This document shows positions 1 to 6,515 of a DNA stretch of 11,060 nt, piece by piece. A program made the translations under genes and the position numbers. Numbering within the stretch: position 1 is the first letter of the stretch; the number at the start of each line of letters is the position of its first letter. The notes under the pieces were generated by a model. That model had not been told where the DNA came from and did not search any database. It worked only from the letters and a program-made list of their open reading frames with translations. The stretch spans positions 1 to 11,060 of the forward strand of contig JBBRCX010000127.1 in assembly GCA_038204465.1 (NCBI GenBank). Reading direction: 5' to 3'. Source of the stretch: JBBRCX01 sp038204465. Its GTDB lineage: Bacteria > Planctomycetota > Phycisphaerae > Tepidisphaerales > Tepidisphaeraceae.

Positions 1-128
1 CCCTGTGCTGGATGGGCCAGGCGCGACGGTTGAAGATACGCTATGAGAAGCTGCCTGCGCCGCACCGCGCCCTGCACTATCTCCAGATGGCCAGAATGTG
101 CTGCAGGATCATTGAACGTCATTTTTGA
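1..128 (+). pseudogene. IS transposase, C-terminal end (cut by window edge)
   Basis: The frame whose first full codon is at base 3 reads to a TGA at 126-128 and gives about 41 residues containing QARRLKIRYEK followed by a hydrophobic, Cys-rich helix (LQMARMCCRII). A basic RLxxRYEK segment and then a short hydrophobic helix is how many IS4/IS5-type DDE transposases end, so I read this as the 3' end of such a gene. The catalytic residues lie outside the window, so it is not possible to say whether the element is intact. The right end of the element should fall shortly after the stop, near GAAACAGTCCTTAA at 127-140, but the matching left inverted repeat is not visible. Family assignment is tentative; a transposase remnant of another family is possible. 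Confidence 0.55.
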
Positions 129-216
129 AACAGTCCTTAAGAGCCTTGGGCGTGAATCGCCGCTTTCAAAACGATCGCCACAGTGCACTAAACCGCCGTC
201 GAAGCAAGCATATTCC

Positions 217-1272
217 CTATCCTCTTACTTCAACGCGCTTCCCGCCGGCGCTCTGGGACTCGTAGATCGCGTATAGCACGCGCTGCGCGGCGAGCCCATC
301 ACGGCCGTTGGGGGTCACCTCGCGCCCGCACAGGATCGCCTCGGCGAAGGCTACCGCCTGCCGCTCATAATGGTCGATCTCATTGCTGGCCGGTGTCGAA
401 TAGGTGTTCGTCGTCGTATCGAACATCCGAACATCGCTGGCCCGCTTGAAGTAGGGGAAGTTGATCCGTGCTTCCACGCTGCCTTTCTCACCATGGATGT
501 GCAGGCCTTCGAACCATTCCATCTGCACAGGGTTGATCAGCGTGAAAGTTCCGGTGGCGCCGCTGGCGTATTCCAGGATCGACAGCGAGACGACTCCAAC
601 CTCTTCGTCCTTTCCCCGGCTCGTCACCGCGACGATCGGCCCGCCAAAAAAACGCAGCAGATCGACCGCGTGCACGCCATGCCCCAGCAGGTTGTTCATC
701 ATCCGGTCGCGCTTCGGCGCCGATTCCGGGCGCACCTGCTTCGCGCTGGCAAACGGCGGCGGCGCGAGCGCGCGCACGTAATCCCCGTGCCACCTGGTGT
801 CGCAGTAGTAGCCGCTTACCAGCAGAGGCCTGCCCAGCCGCTCGCGCACGAACTTCTGCGCCGTCTCCAGCGCCGGATCGTAGCGCTTCATGCAGCCGAT
901 CTGCAGTTGACGCCTGGTCTCATCCGCGACCGCCACCATCTGCTCGCACTCGGCGACCGTGACCGCCATCGGCTTTTCCACCAGCACGTGCTTGCCGGCG
1001 CGCATGGCCGCGATCGACAGCGGCGCGTGAAACTCGTGCGCCACCGGGATGACGACGGCCTCGATCTGCGTGTCCGCGAGGAACTGAACGGTATCGGTGT
1101 ACTTCCGCGGCACGACGAACCGTGCCGCAACGGCATCCAGCACGTCCTTCGCCGCGTCGCACGCCGCCAGCAACTCCACATTCCGCGCCTTGAGCAGCGC
1201 TGGCAGGTGTCCCAGCTGCGCGATCCCGCCGCACCCAAGCACCCCAACCCGCAACTTCCGACTCTGCGCCAT
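217..1272 (-). CDS. Gfo/Idh/MocA family NAD(P)-dependent oxidoreductase
   Basis: A 351-residue protein, normal length for the family of sugar, inositol and related polyol dehydrogenases. The N-terminal Rossmann fold shows VGVLGCGGIAQ (GxGxxA, residues 10-18). The family EKP motif lies at 99-101 (HVLVEKPMAV), whose Lys contacts substrate and nicotinamide. The C-terminal half carries GHGVHAVDLLRFF, with His201 and Asp204 where the family has its active-site GxHxxD. I chose the ATG at 1272 over the longer frame starting at 1314 because a GGAGGAG ribosome-binding site lies just before it and the Rossmann strand begins within ten residues. The family uses many substrates and nothing nearby indicates which one; a soluble cytoplasmic enzyme is expected. 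It is divergent from the VOC gene with about 144 bases between starts, so both promoters should be there. No clear promoter could be picked out. Confidence 0.93.
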   Translation of the reverse strand: MAQSRKLRVGVLGCGGIAQLGHLPALLKARNVELLAACDAAKDVLDAVAARFVVPRKYTDTVQFLADTQIEAVVIPVAHEFHAPLSIAAMRAGKHVLVEKPMAVTVAECEQMVAVADETRRQLQIGCMKRYDPALETAQKFVRERLGRPLLVSGYYCDTRWHGDYVRALAPPPFASAKQVRPESAPKRDRMMNNLLGHGVHAVDLLRFFGGPIVAVTSRGKDEEVGVVSLSILEYASGATGTFTLINPVQMEWFEGLHIHGEKGSVEARINFPYFKRASDVRMFDTTTNTYSTPASNEIDHYERQAVAFAEAILCGREVTPNGRDGLAAQRVLYAIYESQSAGGKRVEVRG

Positions 1273-1416
1273 CTCTCCTCCACTGGTCATCCGCGACAAC
1301 AGCCACCCGCGCAACGATATCCGCTCCTGCAGTCCCGCGAAAATCCAGCGGGGAATCGAAGCTACGTTTGCACATCGCGCTCATGCCCGTACCATCCCGG
1401 TCAGTCGGAGCGAAAC

Positions 1417-1828
1417 ATGCCCAATCCAAAACTCGGCGGCGGGGGATTTCATCACGTCGCCATCCGCGTGCGCGATTTCGATGCTTCCATCCGCTTCTAT
1501 ACCGAAGCGATGGGTTTCAAGGAAAAAGATCCGCTGGGGCGAGGGCAACGGGCGAGCCATCATGCTCGACACCGGCGACGGCAACTACCTCGAGATGTTC
1601 ACCGGCGGGAAGGGCCCCGTTCCCGAGGGCCCCATCCTGCACTTCGCGCTCCGCACCGCCGACTGTGATGCGGCGTGCGAGCGCGCCCGCGCCGCCGGCG
1701 CCCAGGTGACGATGGAGCCCAAGAGCCTCACCATCAACAGCACCCCTTCGCCCACGGACGTGCGTATCGCCTTTTTCACAGGCCCGGACGGCGAAATCGT
1801 CGAGCTGTTCCAGAACACCGCAACCTGA
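1417..1828 (+). pseudogene. VOC/glyoxalase-like protein, split by a +1 frameshift
   Basis: The ATG at 1417 has GGAG at 1407-1410. The first 38 or so codons give GGGFHHVAIRVRDFD then FYTEAMGFKEK, the typical first beta-alpha-beta unit of a vicinal-oxygen-chelate fold. After the A-run at 1523-1527 the homology continues in the next frame: IRWGEGNGRAIML, GNYLEMF, LHFALRT, and finally GEIVELFQ before the TGA at 1826. Removing one A from the run restores a continuous protein of about 136 residues, a normal single-domain VOC length. The joined protein has His, Glu, His, Glu at the four expected metal-ligand positions (HHVAI, YLEMF, LHFAL, VELFQ), so the fold looks otherwise intact. This suggests a recent mutation or a sequencing/assembly indel. 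The substrate is unknown. The gene ends 22 bases before the membrane glycosyltransferase and may be co-transcribed with it. Confidence 0.85.
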
Positions 1829-1850
1829 CCATCAACAGCCGCGAGCAGAT

Positions 1851-3698
1851 ATGATCGGCGCCGCAATGCGCCGATCGTCATCCCCTCCCCAACCCTCTGC
1901 TTCAACAAACCAGCCCGCGTCCCCGCGCCTCAAGCTTGCGCTCGGAGCGATCATCGTTCTGTCTTTCCTGTTCCGCGCGATCTATTTCATCCAGCTCGGC
2001 TCCGGGCCGTGCATGGTGCAGCACCGGTTTGGCCAGTGGGACATGAATTACTTCGACGGCTGGGCGAAGCAGATCGCGGCCGGCGACTGGCTCTCCAAAA
2101 ATGTCTCGGTCCCCATGCACGGCTGGCACCACGCCGTCGCGCAGCAATACTTCCAGCAGCATCCGGAGGCGGTCGAGAGTTTGCTTCACGCGGCAACCAA
2201 TTCCGCCGCGGATCCGGACGAGTTGCTCTGGAGGCATTGGTCCGGCGGCAATCGCTTCTATCAGGACCCGCTCTATCCGTACCTGATTGCCATCACCTAC
2301 AAGCTGAGCGGCGCGGATGTGCGGCACGTCTTCATCTGGCAGATGCTGCTGGGGGTGCTCAGCAACGTGCTGAACCTGCTGATCGCACGGCGCTGTTTCG
2401 GCGAGACGGTAGGAATGACCGCCGGGGTGCTGGCGGCACTGTGCTCGCCGCTGATGTATTACGAGCTGATCCTGCTGCGCGAGACGCTGATCGTCTTTGT
2501 CAGCCTGCTGCTGGTCTGGCTGCTGCTGGAATCGCTGCGGCGCAAGAGTTGGCCCTGGTGGCTCTGGACCGGGCTGACGCTGGGGCTGTCGGTGCAGCTG
2601 AAGAGCACCTTCACGCTGTTCGGGCTGCTGGCGCTGCTGGGGGTCGTGCTGGCGCTTCGGACGGACAGGAGGCCGCTGCTGCGGTCCCTGGTTGGCCTGA
2701 TCGGCGGGGCATCGCTGGCGCTGCTTCCTCTTTTGGTGCGGAACGTAATCGTCGGCGCCCCGCCGCTGGCACTGGCCAGCGGTGGGACCATCACCTTCAT
2801 CTCCGGCAACGCCGCGGACTATCCCGCAGCGGCCGGCGGCTTCTTCGTCAGCGCGCATGCCGCTCAGATCATGGGCGAATCGGACGGCAAGTTCCTGCCC
2901 GCAATCGCCCCGACGCTGAGAACGCATCCAAGCGCACTGAACTACCTCAAGCAGTCGCTGCACAAGTTCGACAGCACCTGGCACTGGTACGAAGTTCCCA
3001 ATAACGAGAACTTCTATTTCTACCGCCTCTATGCGCCGATCCTGCGTTACCTGCCGCTGAGCTTCTTCATCCTCTCTCCGCTTTCGCTGGTTGGACTTTT
3101 CATCGGTGTTCGCCAGTCGCGCCGCGCCTGGCCGCTGTATGCGCTGATCGTCGCAACAGCGATTCCGTTGTGGGCATTCATGGTGATGTCGCGGCTGCGA
3201 ATTCCCCTCGTCGCCGCGCTGATACCCTTTGCGGCGCTGACACTCGTGCAGGTTGCGAGATGGGCGCGCGCTCGTCAGGCCGGAAAGGTCATCGCGACCC
3301 TGGCCGCAATTCTTGTGATCGCATTGCGCACCTCGCGCTCGCTGCCGAGCGGACAGCCGCTAATCCGCTACGCCGACTACAGCGCCGCGTATGTCGCTTA
3401 TTACGAGCCGCAGATTCGCGCGTCACAGGAGCGCGCGGATGCCCAGAGAGTGATCGATCTTCTGCGCGAGTTCCTGCGTGTCGAGCCGCTGCAGTTGCAG
3501 GATGCGATGTATCCCGGGCCGTTCAGCGAATCGGATCAGCCGCTCGCGTCTTTGTTCGCGGCTTCGCACCGGCAGCTTGCGTTGGCGTTGGAGGCTCAGG
3601 GGCGCGTGACAGAATCGGCGCCGGAAGAAGAACGTGCGCTGCGGCTCGAGAGCCTCGCGCGGCGGCTTTCCGGCAAAAACGATTCTCAATCACTTTGA
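1851..3698 (+). CDS. Polytopic GT39-like (GT-C fold) membrane glycosyltransferase
   Basis: A 615-residue protein with a short Pro/Ser-rich cytoplasmic start, a first membrane helix at about 29-47, and then the large first outer loop typical of GT-C enzymes. That loop contains WDMNYFDGWAKQIAAGDW with acidic residues at 64 and 69, followed by FYQDPLYPYLIAITYKLSG. About ten more hydrophobic segments follow, to about residue 490. The last 110 residues are soluble and helical (for example VIDLLREFLRVEP and QLALALEAQGRVTE) and resemble TPR-type repeats. GT-C enzymes move a sugar from a polyprenyl-phosphate carrier onto protein or lipid on the outer face of the membrane; that role is inferred here, and donor and acceptor are unknown. 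The ATG at 1851 lacks a clear ribosome-binding site, and a 9-bp inverted repeat overlaps the first codons; the ATG at 1866 is an alternative start. It ends 19 bases from the convergent response regulator gene. Confidence 0.8.
   Translation: MIGAAMRRSSSPPQPSASTNQPASPRLKLALGAIIVLSFLFRAIYFIQLGSGPCMVQHRFGQWDMNYFDGWAKQIAAGDWLSKNVSVPMHGWHHAVAQQYFQQHPEAVESLLHAATNSAADPDELLWRHWSGGNRFYQDPLYPYLIAITYKLSGADVRHVFIWQMLLGVLSNVLNLLIARRCFGETVGMTAGVLAALCSPLMYYELILLRETLIVFVSLLLVWLLLESLRRKSWPWWLWTGLTLGLSVQLKSTFTLFGLLALLGVVLALRTDRRPLLRSLVGLIGGASLALLPLLVRNVIVGAPPLALASGGTITFISGNAADYPAAAGGFFVSAHAAQIMGESDGKFLPAIAPTLRTHPSALNYLKQSLHKFDSTWHWYEVPNNENFYFYRLYAPILRYLPLSFFILSPLSLVGLFIGVRQSRRAWPLYALIVATAIPLWAFMVMSRLRIPLVAALIPFAALTLVQVARWARARQAGKVIATLAAILVIALRTSRSLPSGQPLIRYADYSAAYVAYYEPQIRASQERADAQRVIDLLREFLRVEPLQLQDAMYPGPFSESDQPLASLFAASHRQLALALEAQGRVTESAPEEERALRLESLARRLSGKNDSQSL
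1853..1876 (+). repeat. Perfect 9-bp inverted repeat over the start of the membrane-protein gene
   Basis: GATCGGCGC at 1853-1861 and GCGCCGATC at 1868-1876 are exact reverse complements separated by six bases. The repeat begins inside the proposed start codon at 1851-1853 and encloses the second ATG at 1866. In RNA it would form a very stable hairpin over the initiation region. No T-run follows it, so an intrinsic terminator for the upstream VOC gene is unlikely. Confidence 0.6.
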
Positions 3699-3717
3699 GA
3701 GTGAAGGCGATCGGCCG

Positions 3718-4161
3718 TTACTCGCTCTGGTGTTGGCCGTTCTGCGAGCCGGTGTCGACCTGCGGCATCTGGCCGCTTAGTTGCAGTTCGACGATTCCGA
3801 GGAGTTGCTCCGGATCGATCGGCTTGATGAGAAGCGGGGGAAGCTCCGGGGTCGGCAGGCTGCTGATCTTGTGCTGGATCTTGTCCAGCGGCATTCCGCT
3901 CAGAAGAATTACCGGCAACGCCCGGCGGTGTTCCTGCAGGTAGCTGAGAACTTCGAACCCATCGACGTCCGGCATGTGCAGATCGAGCAGCACCAGATCG
4001 ACTTGCCGGTGCTTGATGTGGAGGATGGCGGCGTCGCCGTCGCCGGCCTCGTCCACCGCATACCCGGCGCCCCGCAGATAATGCGCCAAGGCGAGGCGCT
4101 CCACCGGCGAGTCATCGCATAGAAGGATGCGCGGCTGCGGTGGGTCGTTCTCCGGTGACAT
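3718..4161 (-). CDS. Single-domain response regulator (CheY-like receiver)
   Basis: A 147-residue protein consisting of one receiver domain and a short Gln/Ser-rich tail, with no DNA-binding or enzymatic output domain. The full phosphorylation site is present: acidic pair Asp16-Asp17 (LLCDDSPVERL), phospho-acceptor Asp60 in VLLDLHMPDVDGFEVL, Ser88 in the switch position (VILLSGMP), and Lys113 before the cis-Pro (LLIKPID). It should therefore be phosphorylated by a histidine kinase and act by protein-protein contact, like CheY or Spo0F. No kinase gene is in the window. The start at 4161 places the first beta strand ten residues in; the frame stays open upstream to 4323, but that part lacks domain character and overlaps the thrC promoter region. 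The gene is divergent from the SAM-riboswitch gene and convergent with the membrane glycosyltransferase. Confidence 0.88.
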   Translation of the reverse strand: MSPENDPPQPRILLCDDSPVERLALAHYLRGAGYAVDEAGDGDAAILHIKHRQVDLVLLDLHMPDVDGFEVLSYLQEHRRALPVILLSGMPLDKIQHKISSLPTPELPPLLIKPIDPEQLLGIVELQLSGQMPQVDTGSQNGQHQSE

Positions 4162-4205
4162 CTTTAATTCACTTGGTCCGGACGGAACATCGACCGAACG
4201 CACCC

Positions 4206-4234
4206 ATTGTGGCAATCGCATCTGGTATTGACAA
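4206..4234 (-). promoter_or_regulatory. Possible promoter of the response regulator gene
   Basis: On the minus strand TTGTCA (4229-4234) and CACAAT (4206-4211) are separated by 17 bases, a fair match to sigma70-type boxes, and would start RNA about 40 bases before the ATG at 4161. The -10 matches only four of six positions, so this is a weak call. Confidence 0.3.
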
Positions 4235-4302
4235 CGTTCAATTCCCGCTCGATCTACGGGGCGCTCGTTCTCAGCCAGATGCGTCGCCAGCCACGTAAAC
4301 GG

Positions 4303-4330
4303 TTGACACGGTCTTGCCGGCATCTACAAT
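4303..4330 (+). promoter_or_regulatory. Sigma70-type promoter of the SAM-riboswitch/thrC-like unit
   Basis: TTGACA at 4303-4308 is a perfect -35 box, and TACAAT at 4325-4330 is a five-of-six -10 box, with 16 bases between. Transcription would start near 4337, about 16 bases before the first paired strand of the riboswitch. The position directly before a recognised RNA switch makes this convincing. Confidence 0.8.
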
Positions 4331-4352
4331 TATCGCCCGACAATTGAATACG

Positions 4353-4486
4353 TTCTTATCCAGAGTGGTTGAGGGTTGGGCCCTTTGACGCCACAGCAAC
4401 CGACGCGAACGGTACTTTCGATCCCCGCGTTAGGTGCTAACTCCCACCCGGCTGACGCGCCCTCGCGCAGCGGGGGAAGATAAGAA
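4353..4486 (+). promoter_or_regulatory. SAM-I (S-box) riboswitch aptamer
   Basis: The sequence carries the conserved S-box landmarks in order. P1 forms between TTCTTATC (4353-4360) and GATAAGAA (4479-4486), an 8-bp match. AGAGTGGTTGAGGG (4362-4374) is the kink-turn side of P2. GGGCCCTTTGACGCCACAGCAACC (4378-4401) is the core segment with its TGA and GCAACC signatures. GGTGCTAACTCC (4433-4444) is the J3/4-type segment, and the GC-rich hairpin at about 4449-4476 is P4. The class binds S-adenosylmethionine and normally turns methionine-supply genes off when SAM is plentiful. It lies between a good promoter and the threonine-synthase-like gene and is followed by an overlapping antiterminator/terminator pair, so it should act by transcription attenuation. 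Confidence 0.95.
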
Positions 4487-4542
4487 GACGCTCCGAGCAC
4501 GAACTGCAAAGGCCTCTTCTTACGGGAAGGGGCCCTTTCTTT
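4481..4542 (+). terminator. Riboswitch expression platform: antiterminator and intrinsic terminator
   Basis: The terminator hairpin runs from AAAGGCCTCTTC (4508-4519) to GAAGGGGCCCTTT (4526-4538), a stem of about 12 bp with one bulged C. It is followed by CTTT, so the T-rich tail reads TTTCTTT (4536-4542). The 3' strand of P1 plus two bases, TAAGAAGA (4481-4488), is the exact complement of TCTTCTTA (4515-4522), which is part of the terminator's left arm and loop. With SAM bound, P1 holds TAAGAA and the terminator forms. Without SAM the 8-bp antiterminator can form and read-through follows. This is the standard OFF-switch logic of the class, read directly from the pairings. Confidence 0.85.
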
Positions 4543-4577
4543 GGGCGAGTGAGTCGCTCGCAGCCATGGAGTACACA

Positions 4578-5873
4578 ATGACTTACGTGCTGGGGCTCAA
4601 GTGTAAAGAGTGCGGCCATCGCGTGGCGGTCTCGCCCGTTCATGTCTGCGAAGCCTGCTTCGGACCCTACGAAGTGGAGTACGACTACGCGGCGATGAAG
4701 GGGAAGGTGACCCGCGAATCGATCGAACGCGGCCCCAAGAGCCTGTGGCGCTACAAAGACCTGCTGCCGGTGAGCGGGCAGCCGAAGACAGGGTTCTTCT
4801 CGGGCTTCACCCCGCTGAAGCGCGCCGATCGGCTCGCGAAGGAACTGGGCTGCCCGGACCTGTGGATCAAGGACGACTCCTGCAACTATCCAACTTATTC
4901 CTACAAGGAGCGCGTCGTCTCGGTCGCGATCAGCAAGGCGATCGAGTTCGGCTTCGACACGGTCGGGTGCGCCAGCACCGGCAACCTCGCCAACAGCACC
5001 GCCGCCCACGCCGCCCAGGCCGGCATCCGCTGCTTCGTGATGATCCCGCACGATCTGGAGCAGGGGAAAGTGCTTGGCTCGCTCATCTTCGGGCCCACCA
5101 TGGTGCGCATCCGCGGCACCTACGATGACGTCAACCGGCTGTGCACCGAGATCGCGGACAAGTACGGCTGGGCGATCGTCAACGTCAACCTGCGGCCTTA
5201 CTACACCGAAGGCGCCAAGACCTACGGATTCGAGATCGCCGAGCAGTTCGGCTGGCGACTCCCGCAGCACACGATCGTCCCGACGGCCGGCGGAACGATC
5301 CTGCCCAAGGTCTACAAGGCGTACCAGGAATTCATCGAGCTCGGGCTCGTCGAGGACAACAAGCCAAAGATCTACTCCGCGCAGGCGGCCGGCTGCAACC
5401 CCGTGGTGACCGCGATCCACAAGGGCATCGACATCATCGAGCCGCAAAAGCCCAACACGATCGCCAAGAGCATCGCCATCGGGAATCCCGCGGACGGCTA
5501 CTACGTCTACCAGGCGGTGAAAGAATCCAACGGGTGGGGCGAGAGCGCCACCGACCGCGAGATCGTCGACGCGATCAAGCTGCTGGCGAAGACCGAAGGC
5601 ATCTGGACCGAGCCCGCCGGCGGCACCACGCTTGCCGCCGCGATCAAGCTGATCGAGCAGGGCCGGATTCCCCGCAATGATTCGATCGTCGTCAGCATCA
5701 CCGGCAACGGGCTCAAGACGCTGGAGGCGGTGCAGAACGACCTGGTCCAGCCGCGGGTCATTGAAGCCAAGCTTTCGGAGTTCGACGCGCTGCTCGCGGA
5801 GGACAAGTCTCAGGCGCTGCGCGAGCCGGTGCGCGCAGCTGCAAAGAAGCCCGTGCCCGCGGGCGCCTCGTAA
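4578..5873 (+). CDS. thrC: Threonine-synthase-like PLP enzyme under SAM-riboswitch control
   Basis: A 431-residue fold-type II PLP enzyme of the threonine synthase family, which makes threonine from O-phosphohomoserine. A zinc-ribbon-like N-terminus has Cys9/Cys12 and Cys24/Cys27. The PLP Lys is Lys110 in YPTYSYKERVV, where classical enzymes have NPTGSFKDR. ASTGNLANS (132-140) and PTAGGTILPK (235-244) are the substrate- and phosphate-contact loops, and ITGNGLKTLE lies near the C-terminus. I chose the ATG at 4578 because GGAG (4568-4571) sits six bases before it; an ATG at 4566 would add four residues but lacks a binding site. The protein resembles the cyanobacterial branch annotated as threonine synthase that neighbours ThiS-like and NIL genes. 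The SAM riboswitch and those neighbours suggest homocysteine synthesis as an alternative role, which is inference. No intrinsic terminator is seen after the stop. Confidence 0.9.
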   Translation: MTYVLGLKCKECGHRVAVSPVHVCEACFGPYEVEYDYAAMKGKVTRESIERGPKSLWRYKDLLPVSGQPKTGFFSGFTPLKRADRLAKELGCPDLWIKDDSCNYPTYSYKERVVSVAISKAIEFGFDTVGCASTGNLANSTAAHAAQAGIRCFVMIPHDLEQGKVLGSLIFGPTMVRIRGTYDDVNRLCTEIADKYGWAIVNVNLRPYYTEGAKTYGFEIAEQFGWRLPQHTIVPTAGGTILPKVYKAYQEFIELGLVEDNKPKIYSAQAAGCNPVVTAIHKGIDIIEPQKPNTIAKSIAIGNPADGYYVYQAVKESNGWGESATDREIVDAIKLLAKTEGIWTEPAGGTTLAAAIKLIEQGRIPRNDSIVVSITGNGLKTLEAVQNDLVQPRVIEAKLSEFDALLAEDKSQALREPVRAAAKKPVPAGAS

Positions 5874-6042
5874 CTGCAGGCTCCCAAACCCGCCCACAAG
5901 GCCGCAACAGGGTTGCTTGGCGGCGGAAACGAGGAACGCGGGAACAGCTTTCCTCAGTTTTAGAAGTGCGCAGCAAAGGGTCGCCAGCCCCTCGGCTGGG
6001 CCCCGGGGCGAGGTCGAAACTTGAAACCCGCCCCTCGAAGAG
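5874..6042 (+). other. Non-coding gap after the thrC-like gene
   Basis: No credible gene is seen on either strand. A 6-bp hairpin CCAGCC/GGCTGG with a four-base loop lies at 5984-5999, followed by a GC-rich stretch but no T-run, so it is not a convincing terminator. Read-through from the upstream unit into the next promoter region is possible. Confidence 0.5.
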
Positions 6043-6070
6043 TTGACTTCAGTAAGAAAGAATGTATAAT
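6043..6070 (+). promoter_or_regulatory. Strong sigma70-type promoter
   Basis: TTGACT (6043-6048) and a perfect TATAAT (6065-6070) are 16 bases apart, followed by an A-rich start region near 6077. It points toward the ThiS-like gene, whose ATG is about 440 bases downstream. It is one of the two best promoter matches in the window. Confidence 0.8.
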
Positions 6071-6076
6071 GAAACA

Positions 6077-6515
6077 TGCCGCCGGCGTAGTGGCTGGGAC
6101 CCGTGTTGGACGCTCTTTAACAAGTGAATACGTGAAACCGCGGGCCCGCGCTGGAGTCCGCGTTCTCGGCTGCGGTCATTCGGTCGGTGTTGAGGTCTGT
6201 GGCGCGGCGGTTGAGGTCTTGTCGGTCCACGATAACCCCGCAAAAGCCCACCAAAGCCCTGCATAGGATTGCCAAAGCGGGAAAAATCCGCAAGGTGGCT
6301 TGGCTGGGGCGAAAGCGTGACGCTACGCGGCGTGACCTCGTGATCGACTCCATCCGACGGCCAGACATTCGGGCCCGGATTTTGTGCTGAGGCTGAGGAA
6401 ACTGGGGATCAGTCCGAAGGCTCCCCCGGTTGCACCCTCCTCGCGCCTGCCCGTATGATTCGCGTCCTCGTCTTCCCTTTCGCTGGACGAGACTCGCAAA
6501 CAACAGGAACTGCAA
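6077..6515 (+). other. Long structured untranslated leader before the ThiS-like gene
   Basis: About 440 bases without a believable reading frame separate the predicted RNA start from the ATG at 6516. Visible structure includes a nested hairpin at 6245-6300 (AGCC and ACC pairing with GGTGGCT around an inner stem GCGGG/TCCGC with an AAAAA loop), two copies of GTTGAGGTCT exactly 21 bases apart (6189-6198 and 6210-6219), and an inverted repeat AGCGT-G-ACGCT (6314-6324). I checked by eye against RNase P RNA, tmRNA, 6S RNA, SRP RNA and common riboswitch cores and recognised none. It could be a cis-regulatory leader, an independent small RNA, or decayed sequence. Confidence 0.45.
6111..6122 (+). promoter_or_regulatory. 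boxA-like antitermination sequence
   Basis: CGCTCTTTAACA matches the bacterial rrn boxA (TGCTCTTTAACA) at 11 of 12 positions and lies about 35 bases after the predicted RNA start. In rRNA leaders and phage nut sites boxA RNA binds NusB/S10 and helps RNA polymerase ignore termination signals. Placement just after a strong promoter at the head of a long untranslated leader fits that role. Function here is inferred. Confidence 0.6.

Noticed and set aside
370..1416. Long plus-strand frame leading into the VOC gene
   Set aside because: Most of it is the His/Arg-rich antisense of the Gfo/Idh oxidoreductase gene; only the part from 1417 has homology and its own ribosome-binding site.
1520..1530. 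Programmed -1 frameshift at the A-run in the VOC gene
   Set aside because: The downstream homology is in the +1 frame, so -1 slippage would not join the halves, and no stimulatory structure is evident.
1902..2984. 360-residue minus-strand frame and 331-residue plus-strand frame within the membrane protein gene
   Set aside because: Gln/Arg/Pro- or Arg/Ala-rich shadow translations; the 615-residue frame has clear membrane helices and GT-C motifs.
5984..5999. Intrinsic terminator after the thrC-like gene
   Set aside because: The hairpin is only 6 bp and is followed by a GC-rich stretch without a T-run.
4437..6077. 546-residue minus-strand frame opposite the thrC-like gene
   Set aside because: It is rich in Arg, Leu, Val, Asp and Gly with no domain pattern and mirrors the codon structure of the plus-strand gene, which has full family motifs and a riboswitch.
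6077..6515. RNase P RNA, tmRNA, 6S RNA or known riboswitch in the leader
   Set aside because: None of their conserved core sequences could be found by eye on either strand; left as an unassigned leader.
6117..6515. 132-residue minus-strand frame in the leader region
   Set aside because: Composition is Arg/Ser/Gln-rich without domain pattern, and the strand opposite the strong promoter has no ribosome-binding site supporting it.
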